Below, piece after piece: positions 22,291 through 34,131 of a stretch of DNA of 64,000 nucleotides; the first letter of the stretch is position 1; each line of letters begins with the position of its first letter. Position numbers and translations under genes: made by a program. The DNA comes from Spatholobus suberectus. Lineage: Eukaryota; Streptophyta; Magnoliopsida; Fabales; Fabaceae. The notes under the pieces were generated by a model. It had not been told where the DNA came from and searched no databases. It saw nothing but the letters and a program-made list of their open reading frames with translations. The stretch covers positions 613,930 through 677,929 of the forward strand of contig QUWT01000022.1 of the NCBI GenBank assembly GCA_004329165.1. The letters run 5' to 3'.

Positions 22291-22534
22291 CTTTTGCTAT
22301 TACGTCCCTTGTGTTTGTGAACTCCTTTTGGCAGTGTTTAACTCATTGTTATTTGTTTTTTTATGTCTTGTTGAGTTTATATTGTATGGTTGTTATTTAC
22401 CTTGAAAAAAAATGAGTGTGATATGAAATTGTGCTTATGATTCATGATAAAAGTTTATGAAAGTTGTAAGCATTATATGTGACCATGCATCATAACATTT
22501 GAGTTATGTGATGAGGAAAGTATGTAGGAATCTG

Positions 22535-22800
22535 GTTGGTGGAGGCCGTGATGGGTTGTTTAACCTTAGCCTTGGGGTTATCTGGTTGGGAAAACTCCAA
22601 TGGTCCATGCTGATCCCATAGAGTTGGGGCGTATTGGAAAAACTGGGTAACCCTGACTAGTCACCGGGGGATATCATGCTAGTTGAGGGTGCGAAAGCCG
22701 AAGGCATCGGTACCGATGACGCTTCTTATTGCTTGCATTTACTCCTAGTCTACTTTCCGAAAAGTTTAGGTTGGTACCACATGTGCATGAATAGTAGTTT
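22535..22800 (+). other. Conserved GC-rich core of family A LTR
   Basis: This block, including the palindrome at 22705-22718, is the best-conserved part across A1-A7 and is still recognisable in C and C'. It has no shared open frame, so a structural or regulatory role is possible. Confidence 0.6.
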
Positions 22801-25800
22801 AGGAACATAGCACTCATATGTATCTTGTTGTAGTGTGACATGTTGAAGTGTGCTATGTTGTAATTATGTGAATTCTGTGACCTTCTTTGTGAGCGATTGA
22901 TGTAATGTGAACAGATGTGAAATAAATGTATGCTTGTAATTAAAATTGTGTTTGGTACCTTAAGGATAAGTGAGAGTGTAGGCCCTAGGATAGTGTTATG
23001 AGGGTTCTAGTTAGATAATAATAATTATGAATAAAATAGAGAAATAGTGAATCCTCACACAACGTAATAGAAAGGTATAAGACAAGTAAGAGAGAACAAA
23101 ATGAGGGTATTAAGGTGAGTGTTAAGGGAGTGTTAAAAGAATTTTAGAATGTCTATGACCTTAGACTTGACCCATAGAGAACAACCTTAAATATTAAAAG
23201 AGAGAAAAGTAAAATCTAAACATGAAGGGTTTAAATACTAGAGAGCATTTTGGGTAAGAAAGAGTTCTTAGGTTGAGAATGAGATAATAAACTAATATAA
23301 CAGTCAGGAGAATAAAAGAGTAGTTAACACAGAAAGTATTGAAGATTAAAAGGTGTAGATTAAACTGTAGGTATGACGAATTATGAGAGACCTAGTGAGT
23401 TTAAAGCCATAAAAGATAAATGATGAAGGTTGTCCGAATAGAAGAGTCTAACCCAGCCATAGAGTCCTTAGAGCACTCACTGAAACATTATGTCTCATTC
23501 CTTTAAGTTTCTCCTTTTTCAAGATACAGGTGAAGACATGCGTAGATGGAGCTTAGAGTCCCGTGCAAAAAATGTAGTCTAGTTTATATTATGTTTTTGT
23601 ATTCTTCTTTATATTTTGTACAATACCTTCGAGTGATAGATGAGTTATATTTGGTATGTATTTTTTTTATTGTATTATTCGTATATAATATTTAATTATA
23701 ATTATGAGTAGCATTTGTTTGTTGTTTTTACTTTTTTTAAATTTGTTTTTTTGAAATCTAGACCTAGTTACGGTAATGCCCCTTAGGGTGTTACACCACT
23801 TAATGTAACACCTGCTATAATAAGACATACATTCATTTTATTTTATTACTTCTTGATCCGTTTGTTAGAACGTTGGCTTGATTTAAAACTAATATGTACT
23901 TATTTTTCGCAAACGTTTAGTAATTTCAAGAGACATTATATAAAGAACCATGATTATGAAATAGACGTCAAGTCTTCGTACAAAATCAAAGTACATATAT
24001 AAAGAAATACATAAGCAATTACAACAAAGTTCATCCTAACTACCCGCTCGTAGTTGTACAAAAAAATGACCTATGTCAGAGCAGTATAGGTCCATACTAG
24101 GCTATCCCATCCCATAAAATCTACAAAAGTCATATGTAGAGTAGTCGTCACTATTAGTCCTCAGAGTCCATTTGCTTGTACCACGATCGTATATGAAAAG
24201 AAACAAACAAGAAAGGAGTAAGGTTTTTATAAAAGCCTCATTCATTTTCTTAATAGGCTGTAAACAATAAATTAAACAACCAATTGGGGAATTCCTAAGG
24301 TCTGACCTACGTTATTACGACTCAATCTCAACCTTTACCAGACGTATGGATCCATACCCATCTTTGATGATTTACTTTAACCATCAGGAATCACTGGGAA
24401 GCGATTGGGAGTTCGTATAATCCCTCACAAGGTACAGACATCCATGTCGTAATCATCATCCTCGAGGAAAGTGCCACACGCCCATTAGGGATATACACTA
24501 CACCAATCATGATGATGTTGAGTAGGCGTCAAGGTTACCAAGTAGGTTTATGTGATTTATCCCGGCTCAGGGCGCTATCCTAACCATTAGGACGTTCACA
24601 ACTCGGTACCTTTACCCTCAAGACCCCAACAATGGTCCCTGCCTCTCATCCCGCAGTGTACCAACTGTTACTTCCCAGACACCGGAACTCATGCTTCTCA
24701 ACATGGTCCCATCTCAACCGGGGGTTTCCTATGACTTTGTTTCTAAGTTTCCAGGCATACTCTCTAGTTAATCTAGCAGAGTTTCAAAATCACTTTTCAT
24801 AGAGATATTCGTCCATCATTCATAATAATTTAGAAAAATTTCAACTAAGAAATATAGCAAGAAAAAATGTCATCACTTAAAGTTGCATACAAAATTCCAT
24901 TTTCACACATACATACTTTTAAAATAAGTTTTCAATTTAATTTCTTTGATTTGTTCTTATCCTTTCTAATTTTTTAAAGTAGACTATTTTAAAGGAAAAA
25001 TTTTCAATCTACCATTGTAAATAGGACGTGGTAAATAAATTTGAGAGAAGCTCTTTTCTGATGTGGAAGATCCGACTGTGCTACAACCACAGAGCAAACT
25101 TAGAGTTTCTCTCTAGTTGTTTCCTTTTACTAACATTTGGGATGTTCATCTTACAAAACCAAGACTTCTAATTTCTTGAAGAAATCATGTGATTGCATGC
25201 ATTTTACCAAATTGAACCAATTCAAGTAATTAAAAAAAAAAATTGCTTAATTTTAATAAAAGAAACTCATTTTCTTCCTTACTTTTTCTAAAAGGTCGTG
25301 AGTCTATTTTGTATAAAGTTTCACCTTGTCACTTAGATTTCTAGTATATTATAAAAATCTAAGTTTTAATTTATTATATATATATATATATATATATATT
25401 TATCTTTAATGGGCTGAATGCCCTTTTTAGAAAAAGCCCAAATTATTTGTTTTTCTTCTTGGAAATTGAATCCATTCTTTATGTGGTCCAAAAATTGATT
25501 TTATAAGTTATTATTATTTCTCAACCATCTTACTCATTCTAATAAGTTAATTGACATAAAAGAAATATTCCTTATTCTTTTCTTTATGAAATGGCTGAGA
25601 TCCTCTAAGAGAAAAATGGGTTCCAAGAATTTATTACTCCATGTAACAGCCCAATTTCCAAGTACTAGAAATAAACCACGAGGTAGCTTTTAGTAGAACC
25701 CTTCTCATATGTTATTAGACAAAAGATGTCTTAAGAATTATTGTTATTATATTTCCTATTATTATTATTATTATTATTATTATTGTGTTGTGTTGTTGTT

Positions 25801-25991
25801 ATTATATTTATTGTTATTATTATTATTGTTGTTGTTGTTGTTACTATTATTATTATTATTATTCTTATTATTATTATTGTTATTAATACCTTAGTATTAT
25901 AAATTAGTAGGAATATTATCATACAACCCAAAAGAGCATCTAGGGCCCAATAGGGGACTAAAGCCCACTAAGCCACATACCCACCCATATG

Positions 25992-26167
25992 TTATAAGAA
26001 GGGAATAGAGAAGGAGGGTTAGGTTTAGCCGTCACAAAATAGAGGAAGAAAAAAGTTAGAGAGAATGAGGAAAAGAAGAGAAGAAGAAGAGGAAGAGAAG
26101 GAGGAAGAATAGAAACCGGAGAATCCAAACCCTAGAATTCAACTTTGCATGTCCACAAAGGTGGGTG
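25992..26167 (+). promoter_or_regulatory. A4 TATA-like box, purine-rich leader and splice donor
   Basis: TTATAAG (about 25992-25998), a GAAGAA-rich leader, then AAAG|GTGGGTG at 26161. The equivalent sites in A6 are TTATAAG at 49457 and AAAG|GTAAGTG at 49624. Confidence 0.5.
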
Positions 26168-26344
26168 CTCTCCCCCATATTCTTCCTTGTCTTTTATGTT
26201 GTTATTTTTCATCTATTTACCTTTCCCCCCACCTTATGCGTAAGATTAGGGATTTGATGGGTTTTGAAGGAATTGTGAGGAAGTAAGGAATTCATAGATT
26301 AGATAGTCTTTTGGCGACTTTTCTTCAAAAACTGGATTTCTCTT

Positions 26345-26455
26345 TCGCGCTGGGCGCGCAGACCTGTTGGGCGAGTTGGGTCTTGACGCAGACCTGCTGG
26401 GCGGGTTAGGTTCCGGCGCGAACTCGTTGGGCGGGTTCGCTGGACCTCCGGGCGA
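26345..26455 (+). repeat. Word cassette of A4: GCTGGGCG repeats
   Basis: GCGCTGGGCGCGC, CCTGTTGGGCGAG, CTGCTGGGCGGG, CTCGTTGGGCGGG and related words; homologous in position to A3 but different in sequence. Confidence 0.8.
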
Positions 26456-28395
26456 ATACGACTTGCTATTACGTTCCTTATATTTGTGAACTCCTTTTGG
26501 CAGTGTTTAACTCATTGTTATTTGTTTTTCTTATGTCTTGTTGAGTTTATATTGCATGGTTGTTATTTACCTTAAAAATATGAGTGTGATATGAAATTGT
26601 GCCTATGATTCATGATAAAAGTCTATGAAAGTTGTAAGCATTATTTGTGACCATGCATCATAACATTTGAGTTATGTGATGAGGAAAGTATGTAGGAATC
26701 TGGATGGTGGAGGCCGTGATGGGTTGTTTAACCTTAGCCTTGGGGGTTATCCGGTTGGGAAAACTCCAATGGTCCATGCTGATCCCATGGAGCCGGGGCG
26801 TACTAGCAAAACTGGGTAACCCTGACTAGTCACCGGGGGATATCATGCTAGTTGAGGGTGCGAAAGCCGAAGGCATCGATACCGATGACGCTTCTTATGG
26901 CCTGCATTTACTCCTAGTCTACTTTCCGAAAAGTTTAGGTTGGTACCACATGTGCATGAGTAGTGGTTTAGGAACATAGCGCGCATATGTATCTTGTTAT
27001 AGTGTGATATGTAAGAGTGTGCTATGTTGTAATTATGTGAATTCTATGTGACCCTATCTATGTGAATTCTATGTAAGAATGTAATTGTGCCTTGTGATGA
27101 AATGTTAAAGTTGTGGACATGTGATCATATCTTGCACGAGTGTCGTTCCTGTTTGATAAAATAAAACGAGGTATATGTCTAGTTACTAGACAAAGAATGT
27201 GAAACAATTATATGCTTGTAATTGGAATTGTGTTTGCTACCTTAAGGATAAGTGAGAGGCTAGACCTTAGGATAGTGTTATGAGGGTTCTAGTTGGATAA
27301 TAATAGTTGTGAATAAGATAGAGGAAGGGTGAATTCCCTCATGGCGTAATAGAAAGGTATAAGACAAGTAAGAGAGAGAATGAAATAAGAGTATTTTAGG
27401 ATGTCTGTAACCTTAGACTTGACCCTAGGGGATAGCTTTGAATATTAAAAGGAAGAAGAGTAAATTCTAAAGAGGGTTTTGGGTAAGAAAGTATAAATAA
27501 TGAGGATGAGTTCTTAAGTTAAGAATGAGATAGTAAACCAATATAATAGTTGTGAGAATGAGAGAGCAATTAACAGGGAGTATTGACTGTTGAAAGGTGT
27601 AGACTCAACCATAGGTATGGATAATTATGAGAAACCCAATGAGGCTAAAGCCATGAGAGATAAGTAATGAAGGTTGTCCGAATAGAAGAGTCTAACCCAG
27701 CCGTAGAGTCCTTAGAGCACTCACTGAGACATTATGTCTCATTCCTTTAAGTTTTCCCTTTTTCAGGATACAGGTGAAGACACGCGTAGATGGGGCTTGG
27801 AGTCATGTGCAAGAAAACGTAGTCTAGTTTATATTATGTTTTTGTATTCTTGTTTATATTTTGTACGATACCTTCAGGTGATAGATGAGTTATATTTGGC
27901 ATGTATGTTTTTTTTATTGTATTGTTCGTATATAATATTTAATTATATTTATGAGTAGTATTTGTATGTTGTTTCTACCTTTCTCAGTTTGTTTTTTTTA
28001 AATCTAGACCTAGTTTTGGTAATGCCCCTTAGGGTGTTACACTCCAAGTGCTCTTAATTAAGGCTTTAAATTGGTTTTTAAGAAAATAGCTAGCTTGCAT
28101 AAAAATAGGCTCATTGATGGTTATTTATAGTAGGATATTAAGTTATCATATGATACCAACAATAAAAATAAAATTAACATAAAATAAATAACAATAATTA
28201 AGATGACAATAAAATAAAGTTTAAGTAACTAATAGAATAGACATAACAATTTTAAACAACAATAAGGTATATGACAAATTTAAATAGGCAAAATATAAAT
28301 TGCAATAAGTAAAGCAAGAAAATAAAGGGCAAGAATTTAAATAGCAAAAATTAACAAGAAGGTAAATGGCATAAATATAAATGACAAGAAATGTA

Positions 28396-28502
28396 AAAGC
28401 TAAGGGTTTTAGGGGAAAACCACTCCAAAACCATCTATAAAAGCAATTAAATAAAAAAACAAAAGCTAAGGGTTTGGGGGGAAAACCACTCCAAAACCAT
28501 CT
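28396..28502. repeat. Duplicated 41-bp motif in the E LTR
   Basis: AAAGCTAAGGGTTT...CCAAAACCATCT occurs at 28396-28436 and 28462-28502 (period 66), nearly identical. Confidence 0.85.
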
Positions 28503-31500
28503 AAAAATAATAATAACAAGAGCAAGAAAATAAATAACATCAAATTGAATATCATTAAAGTAAAGCAAGAAATTGAAATGAACAAGAAGGTAAATAATTA
28601 CTTATATATATATATATAGTAGTAGGATTAATATAACAACATGGGTTTAAGGGATAACCCAACACACACACCCATTAAGAAAACAAAATTTAGAGACTTA
28701 AACCTCACTCCACCTTACCTCAATTAAATAGCTTCTTGGTGGAATATGGAAGAGAAAATGAGGTATTAAGGTGTTAGAACTAAACCTATGGCTGGAGGTG
28801 CTTTAATGGTGGATAATAATAAAATTTTATGGCTTGGAGAATGGAGAGGAGAGGGATTCCAGCACCATAGCAGAGAAAAGGGTCTGAAACTTGAAGAAGA
28901 AAGTGAGAAAATTGAAGTGTGGATGGAAGGGTATTTATAGGAGAAAATTTGTATAGTTTTGGTTTCATTTTTTTCCACTAATCCCATTAAAATTAATTGA
29001 AACTGAGCTGCCCCAACTAACAACTCTGCACCAACGTGAAAATGGAGCCAAAAGGAAGAAAATAATAGCTGTTTTTGTTGACTTGCAATTTACCCATGTG
29101 TTAGTAATGGTAAAAGTAATAAAATATTAGTTTATGGTAAATAATTGAATTAAATTATTGGGTCAGTTTTAATTGATTCTGACCACACCATACATTCACA
29201 TATATTTTTATGATTCTAAGAAAAAAATTTTGTATTTTTCTCATATATATATTATTTATAATAAATTCTTCACTAAAATTTATTAAGCTAATAAATCAAG
29301 TTTTTATCAAATAATTATATTTTTCGTTTTTTCACCATTTTTATATCAAAATAATATTTTTATAATTAAAATATACTCAATATAAATTTTTCAATTTTTT
29401 TTTAGGTTAAAAAGTTTCTTGCTGGTTTCTACAGTCGGCTGAGGGTATACCGATCATTTCACAAAAACTGTCTCAAAAAAATCCGAAAAATTTTCTAAAA
29501 TTATTATTAAATATTTTTAATATAACTATGATTTAAAAATAATTTTTAAATCTCTCTAGCTAATTTTTTACTATTTTATCCTATTAAGCAAGTTTTCAAG
29601 GATGAATCAATTGTTTTATCGCTCCCGAGCCCTAATCAAAATAAAATATTAAAAATCTAAACTAGATAGAACTTACTAAGATGAATATAACCGTGAGAAT
29701 TATACCCTTGAGATTCCTATTTGATTTTTCACAGTTAATCATAGAATAATTAGAAAAACAAACAGGTAAGTTAAAGTGGGGGTGTTACAACTGGTGGAAG
29801 CCATGATTGGTTGTCTAACCCTAGCCTTGGGGGTTATCCAGTTAGGAAAACTCCAATTGTTCATGCTGATCCTATAGAGCTGAGGTATACTAGCAAAACT
29901 GGGTAACCCTGACAAGTCATCAGGGGATATCATATTAGTCGAGGGTGCGAAAGCTGAAAGCATCGGTACAAATGATGCTTCTTATGGCCGTGCATTTACT
30001 CCTAGTCTACTTTTCGAAAAGTTTAAGTTGATACCACATGTGCATGAGTAGTAATTTAGGAACATAGCGTGCATATGTATCCCGTTGTAGCGTGATATGT
30101 TGAGGTGTGCTACGTTATATTATATGCAGTTTGTGTGACCTTGTTCATGAGCGATTGGTGTAATATATTCATATGTGAAATTGTAATTGTCTTGTGGTGA
30201 AGCTTCAAGATTATGCATATGTGATCATATTATGCATGTGTGTTATTCCTGTTTGATGAAACAAAATGTGGTGTATGTCTAGCTACTAGGCAAAGGATGT
30301 GAAATAAATGTATGCTTGTAATTAGGATTATCTTACTACCTTATGGATATGTGAGAGGCTAGACCCTAGGATGGTGTTATGAGGATTATAATTAGATAAA
30401 AAATAGTTGCGATAGAGATAGAGAAGGGGTGAATTCCTATATGGCATAATGGAAAGGTATGAGACTAGTAATAGAGAACAAAATGAGAGCATCAAGGTAA
30501 GTGTTAAGAGAGTGTCAAGGGTATTTTAGAATGTCTGTAGCCTTAAACTTGATCCCTAGAGAGAACTTTGAATATCAAACCAAAGAAGAGTAAATTCTAA
30601 ACATGAAGGGTTTAAAATACTAGAAGGGGTTTTGGGTAAGAAAATATAAGTAATGAGGATGAGTTCTTAGGTTGAGACTGAGACAGTAAGCATGTATAAA
30701 AGTTGTGAGAATAAGAGAGCAGTTAACAGAAAGTATTGACTATTGAAAGGTGTAGACTCGACCATAGGTATGGAGAATTATGAGAGACCTAGTGAGGCTG
30801 AGGCCATAAGAGATAAGTGATGAAGGTTGTCCAAGCAGAAGAGTCTAACGTAACTGTAGATGTAACACCCCAAATTTTAAGTATTAGAACTGAACCACGA
30901 AGTAGATTTTAGTGGGACCCTTCCCATGTGTTATTAGACAAAAGGTGTCTTAAGTGTTATTGTTATTATATTTCTTATTATTACTACTCCTATTATTATT
31001 AATATTATATTTATTGTTGTTGTTGCTATTATTATTGTTGTTGTTGTTGTTGTTGTTGTTATTAGTGTTATTGTTATCGACACCTTAGTATTAGAAATTA
31101 GTAGAAATGTTATCATAAAACCCAAAAGAGCATTTAAGGCCCAATAGGAGGCTAAAGCCCACTAAGCCACATACCTACCCATATGTTATAAGAAGAGAAT
31201 AGAGAAGGAGGATTAGGTTTAGCCGTTACAAAATAGACGAAGAAAGAAGGTAGAGAGAATGAGGAGAAAAGGAAGAAGAAGAGGAAGAGAAAGAGAAGGA
31301 TTACAAACCAGAGAACCCAAACCCTAAAATTCAACTTTGCATGCTCCTAAAGGTGAGTGCTCTCCCTCGTATTCTTCCTTGTCCTTTATGTTATTGTTGT
31401 TCATCTATTTACCTTTTCCCCCTCTTTATGCCTAAGATTAGAGATTTGATAGGTTTTGAGGGGATTGTAAAGGAGTGAGAAGTTTATAGATTAGATAGTC

Positions 31501-32146
31501 TTTTGGCAATTTTTCTTTAAAAACTGATTTTGTGTTGACATTGGGCGCACGGACCCACTGGACAGGGTGCAATACTTGCCGTGCAAATTGGGTCCTGACA
31601 CTGACCCGCTGGGCAGGTTGGGTCCTGATGCTGACCCGCTGGGCGGGATTCAATATCCGCCGGGCGGGTTCGCTGTTGGTGTGACCGCTAGGTGGACCTC
31701 TTGTCTTATTGGGCGGATATGATCTTCGTTATTTCGTTTTTTGTGCCTATGAACTCCTTTTTTACAATTGTTAATTCATTATTGCTTCTTTTCTTATGCC
31801 TCGTTATGTTTGTACTTGTGATTGTTATTTAGCTTGAGAAAACTAAGTGTAATATGAACTTATGTCAGTGTTTCATGATAAAAGCCTATGAAAAGTTGTA
31901 AGTATTATTTGTGACCATGCATCATAACATTCGAGTTATATGATGAGGAAAGTATGTAGGAATTTGGCTGGTGGAGGTTGTGATGGGCTGTATAACCCTA
32001 GCCTTGGGGGTTATTCAGTTGGGAAAACTCCAATGGTCCATGCTGATCTCATGGAACCAGGGTGTACTGGCAAAACTGGGTAACCTTGACTAGCCGCTGA
32101 GGGATACCATACTAGTTGAGGGTGCAAGAGCTGAAGGCATTGGTAT

Positions 32147-32557
32147 TGTAACATCTCGGGCGCTGACGAGGACGGGGAGTGATCGCTGGTGCAAAAAAGA
32201 TGAGGCACAGACAAGGAACGGCTCCTAGCAGGTTTCCAACGGGAGGGAAACATGAATGAATCAAATACACACCTAAATGAGAGGGATCTAGAGGCTGTGC
32301 AGGTATGGGACTGTACAGTTGAAGATAGCTTAAAAGAATTAATAAGTGCTACCTATACCAACAATATGCATCTACTTTTCGGTAGCCTATCACTTAAGAA
32401 CTCCACAGTTAAGTGTGCTTGACTTGGAGCAATTCTAGGATGGATGACCTACTGGGAAGTTTCCCAGGAAGCGTGTGAGTGAGGACAAAGCACGCTGAAA
32501 AGTCTTGTATTGGTTTATGGGGATAGTCACAGGTCCTGAAAGCGGCCAGGCGTTACA
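32147..32557 (+). mobile_element. Cassandra-type solo LTR
   Basis: 411 bp, TGTAACATCTCGGG...CAGGCGTTACA. The flanks GGTAT (32142-32146) and AGTAT (32558-32562) form a 4/5 TSD. It lies in the middle of the GC-rich core of A5, at the centre of the CATCGGTACCGATG palindrome seen in A3. Only one LTR is present and no internal region. Cassandra is a known plant TRIM whose LTRs carry 5S rRNA sequence. Confidence 0.9.
32388..32465 (+). other. 5S rRNA-derived block in Cassandra LTR
   Basis: AACTCCACAGTTAAGTGTGC (box A region, 32407-32421) and AGGATGGATGACCTACTGGG (box C region, from 32438) align with the 3' two-thirds of plant 5S rRNA. It is incomplete, so not a 5S gene, but the pol III control elements are partly kept. 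Confidence 0.88.
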
Positions 32558-34131
32558 AGTATCGATGATGCTTCTTATGGCCGTGTATTTACTCCTAGTC
32601 TACTTTCCGAAAAGTTTAGGTTGGTACCACATGTGCATGAGTAGTGGTTTAGGAACATAGCATGCATATGCATCTTGTTATGGTGTGATATGTTAAACTG
32701 TGCTATGTTGTAATTGTGTGAAGTGTATGTGAACTTGTTCATAAGCGATTGATGTAATATGTACACACGTATGAAATTGTAATTGTGATAAAGTGTCAAG
32801 ATTATGTATATGTGCTCATGTTATGCATGTATGTTATGCTTGTTTGATGAAATAAAACGATGCGTATGTCTAGTCACTAGGCAAAAGATATGAAATAAAT
32901 GTATATTTGTAATTAGAATTATGTTTACTACCTCAAGGAAAAGTGATAGGCTAGGCCCTAAGATAGTGTTGTGAGGGTTCTAATTGGATAATAATAGTTT
33001 TGAATGCAATAGAGAAAGAGTGAATTCTCACACAACGTAATAGAAAGGTATAAGACAAGTAAGAGAGAACAAAATGAGGATATTAAGGTGAGTGTTAAGG
33101 GGAGTGTCAAAAGTATTTTAGAACGTCTGTGACCTTAGACTTGACCCCTAGAGAATAACCTTAAATATCAAAAGGAAGAAGAGTAAAATCTAAACATAAA
33201 GGCTTAAATACTAGAGAGGGTTTTGGGTAAGAAAGAGTTCTTAGGTTAAGAATGAGATAGTAAAATTGTATAATAATTGTGAGGATGAGAGAGGAGTTAG
33301 CAAGAAACACTGATTATTAAAAGGTGTAGACAAAACCATAGGTATGGATAATTATGAGAGGCCTAATGAGGCTAAAGCCATGAGAGATAAGTAATGAAGG
33401 TTGTCCGAGTAAAAGAGTCTGACCTAGCCGTAGAACCCTTAGAACACTCACTGAGACATTATGTCTCACTCCTTTAAGTTTCCCCTTTTCAGGATACAGG
33501 TGAAGACATGTGTAGATGGAGCTTGGAGTCACGTGCAAGAAGACATAGCCTAGTTTACATTGTGTTCTTGTATTCTTCCTTATATTTTGTATGACACCTT
33601 CGGGTGATAGATGAGTTGTATTAGGCATGTATGTGTTTTTTTTATTGTATTGTTCATATATAATATCTAATTATATTTATGAGTAGCATTTGCATATTGT
33701 TTCTACCTTTTTAAGTTTGTTTTTTTTTTTGTTCTTAGAAATCTAGACCTAGTTGCGGTAATACCCCTTAGGGTGTTATAGTAGAACCCTTAGAGCACTC
33801 ACTAAGACATTATGTCTCACTCCTTTAAGTTTCCCCTTTTTCAAGATACAGGTGAAGACATGTGTAGATGGAGCTTGGAGTCACATGCAAGAAGACGTAG
33901 CCTAGTTTACGTTATGTTTTTGTATTTTTCTTTAAATTTTGTATGACACCTTCGGGTGATAGATGAATTGTATTGGGCATGTATGTTTTTTTTTAGTGTA
34001 TTGTTCATATATAATATCTAATTATATTTATGAGTAGCATTTGCATGTTGTTGCTACCTTTTTAAGTTTGTTTTTTTATTCGTTCTTAGAAATCTAGACT
34101 TAGTTATGATAATACCCCTTAGGGTGTTACA

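Larger units (their letters stand above)
21376..23795 (+). mobile_element. Solo LTR A3 (family A)
   Basis: TGTAGTACCCC...AGGGTGTTACA, 2420 bp, with perfect TSD CCACT at 21371-21375 and 23796-23800, inserted in the PBS of N. It contains an ATT array (about 21471-21668), a word cassette (22140-22290) and a GC-rich core with the perfect palindrome CATCGGTACCGATG at 22705-22718. Confidence 0.95.
25642..28041 (+). mobile_element. Solo LTR A4 (family A)
   Basis: TGTAACAGCCC...AGGGTGTTACA, exactly 2400 bp, with perfect TSD CTCCA at 25637-25641 and 28042-28046. It is one of the cleanest A copies: ATT array 25738-25889, TTATAAG at about 25992-25998, donor AAAG|GTGGGTG at 26161, word cassette 26345-26455, GC core 26700-26960. 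Confidence 0.96.
20891..29789 (-). mobile_element. Element N: E-type LTR + PBS + 76-bp internal region + Cassandra-type LTR
   Basis: On the minus strand it reads: E-type LTR 29789-23804 (about 3.58 kb net of A4), then TTAAG and PBS TGGTATTAGAGC, a ~73-bp internal segment (21375-21303), then a Cassandra-type LTR 21302-20891 (412 bp). It is flanked by GCTGG (20886-20890) and ACTGG (29790-29794), a 4/5 TSD within A2, so it looks like one insertion. The two LTRs are of different families, which normal retrotransposition does not produce. A3 (TSD CCACT) sits inside the PBS region and A4 (TSD CTCCA) inside the E LTR. Confidence 0.8.
23804..29789 (-). repeat. E-type LTR of N (split by A4)
   Basis: On the minus strand it starts TGTAACACCCCCAC at 29789 and ends ...CAGGTGTTACA at 23804, about 3.58 kb net. 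The minus-strand sense is supported by TATAAATAC at 28939-28931 and donor GAG|GTAAGG at about 28718. It contains a (TA)n run at about 25375-25400 and a 66-bp-period duplication at 28396-28502. It is the same family as 63851-64000 and the source type for the first ~300 bp of the H LTR. Confidence 0.85.
30861..33780 (+). mobile_element. Solo LTR A5 (family A), carrying a Cassandra solo LTR
   Basis: TGTAACACCCC...AGGGTGTTATA with perfect TSD GTAGA at 30856-30860 and 33781-33785, inserted in A2. It is about 2.5 kb net of the Cassandra insertion. ATT array about 30956-31078; donor AAAG|GTGAGTG near 31353; word cassette 31540-31720. Confidence 0.95.
16878..34131 (+). mobile_element. Solo LTR A2 (family A), host to D1, N and A5
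   Basis: It begins TATAACACCC and ends GGGTGTTACA, with perfect TSD TGCAC at 16873-16877 and 34132-34136. Its own parts are 16878-17647, 20472-20890, 29790-30860 and 33781-34131, about 2.6 kb in total, in good agreement with A1, A4 and A6. The insertions spread it over 17.3 kb. The sense is plus. Confidence 0.93.

Noticed and set aside
28221..28568. Minus-strand 115-codon ORF with a repeated aromatic motif
   Set aside because: The repeat in the protein only reflects the 41-bp duplication in the E LTR; the frame is not shared with the other E copy or supported by any domain.
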